This document shows positions 5,565 through 5,565 of a stretch of DNA of 5,565 bases, piece after piece. How positions within the stretch are numbered: the stretch's first letter is position 1; every line of letters begins with the position of its first letter. The stretch is from Candidatus Latescibacterota bacterium (lineage in GTDB: Bacteria; Latescibacterota; MVCY01): the NCBI GenBank assembly GCA_030640765.1, contig DAOWIT010000088.1, forward strand, positions 1-5,565, read 5' to 3'. The notes under the pieces were generated by a model. The model was not told where the DNA came from. It was given only the letters and a program-made list of their open reading frames with translations, and made no database searches. The translations under genes and the position numbers were made by a program.

Positions 5565-5565
5565 A

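Noticed and set aside
1..5565. A novel defence, mobile or otherwise exotic gene system
   Set aside because: Every sizeable coding region is a recognised housekeeping or anaerobic-metabolism family. No effector, nuclease, integrase, reverse transcriptase or CRISPR pattern was seen on either strand.

Overview
The window holds ordinary core-metabolism genes from an anaerobic bacterium, all on the + strand. The base composition is moderate, Shine-Dalgarno (SD) sequences are strong (AAAGGAGG type) and spacers are fairly long. A ferredoxin-linked 2-oxoacid oxidoreductase points to anaerobic metabolism. An imperfect hairpin repeat of the 'CACAGAGACACGGAG' type, which I know mainly from deltaproteobacterial, planctomycete and uncultured candidate-phylum genomes, fits an environmental lineage. 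I cannot name the phylum from sequence alone.

Layout. (1) Positions 1-122 are the 3' end of a gene whose C-terminus resembles the ApgM-like family, including the 'proposed homoserine kinase' branch. (2) Positions 123-284 hold the hairpin repeat. (3) lysC (285-1496) and asd (1519-2520) form a tight pair catalysing the first two steps from aspartate towards lysine, threonine and methionine. lysC carries an in-frame internal SD and ATG that could give a separate ACT-domain (beta) subunit. (4) Positions 2521-2884 are a non-coding gap with a good sigma70-type promoter and a leader of about 250 nt. (5) A gene for an HU/IHF-type DNA-bending protein (2885-3178) follows, closed by an 11-bp hairpin terminator. 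(6) A second promoter with an extended -10 precedes a 2-oxoacid:ferredoxin oxidoreductase operon: a two-cluster ferredoxin subunit (3433-3633), an alpha subunit of VorB/KorA type with a TTG start (3648-4694), and a TPP-binding beta subunit (4818-5564). The gamma subunit is not in the window and is expected immediately downstream.

Functional links. The ApgM-like tail, LysC and Asd fit one aspartate-family amino-acid cluster. The oxidoreductase is a separate unit that would convert a 2-oxoacid plus CoA to acyl-CoA, CO2 and reduced ferredoxin, or run in reverse. No defence system, CRISPR array, tRNA, rRNA or transposase gene was seen. The items most worth a second look are the possible internal lysC start, the hairpin repeat inside the amino-acid cluster, the HU leader with several SD motifs and a start-stop ATG-TAG, and the 23-bp palindrome in the unusually wide alpha/beta gap.
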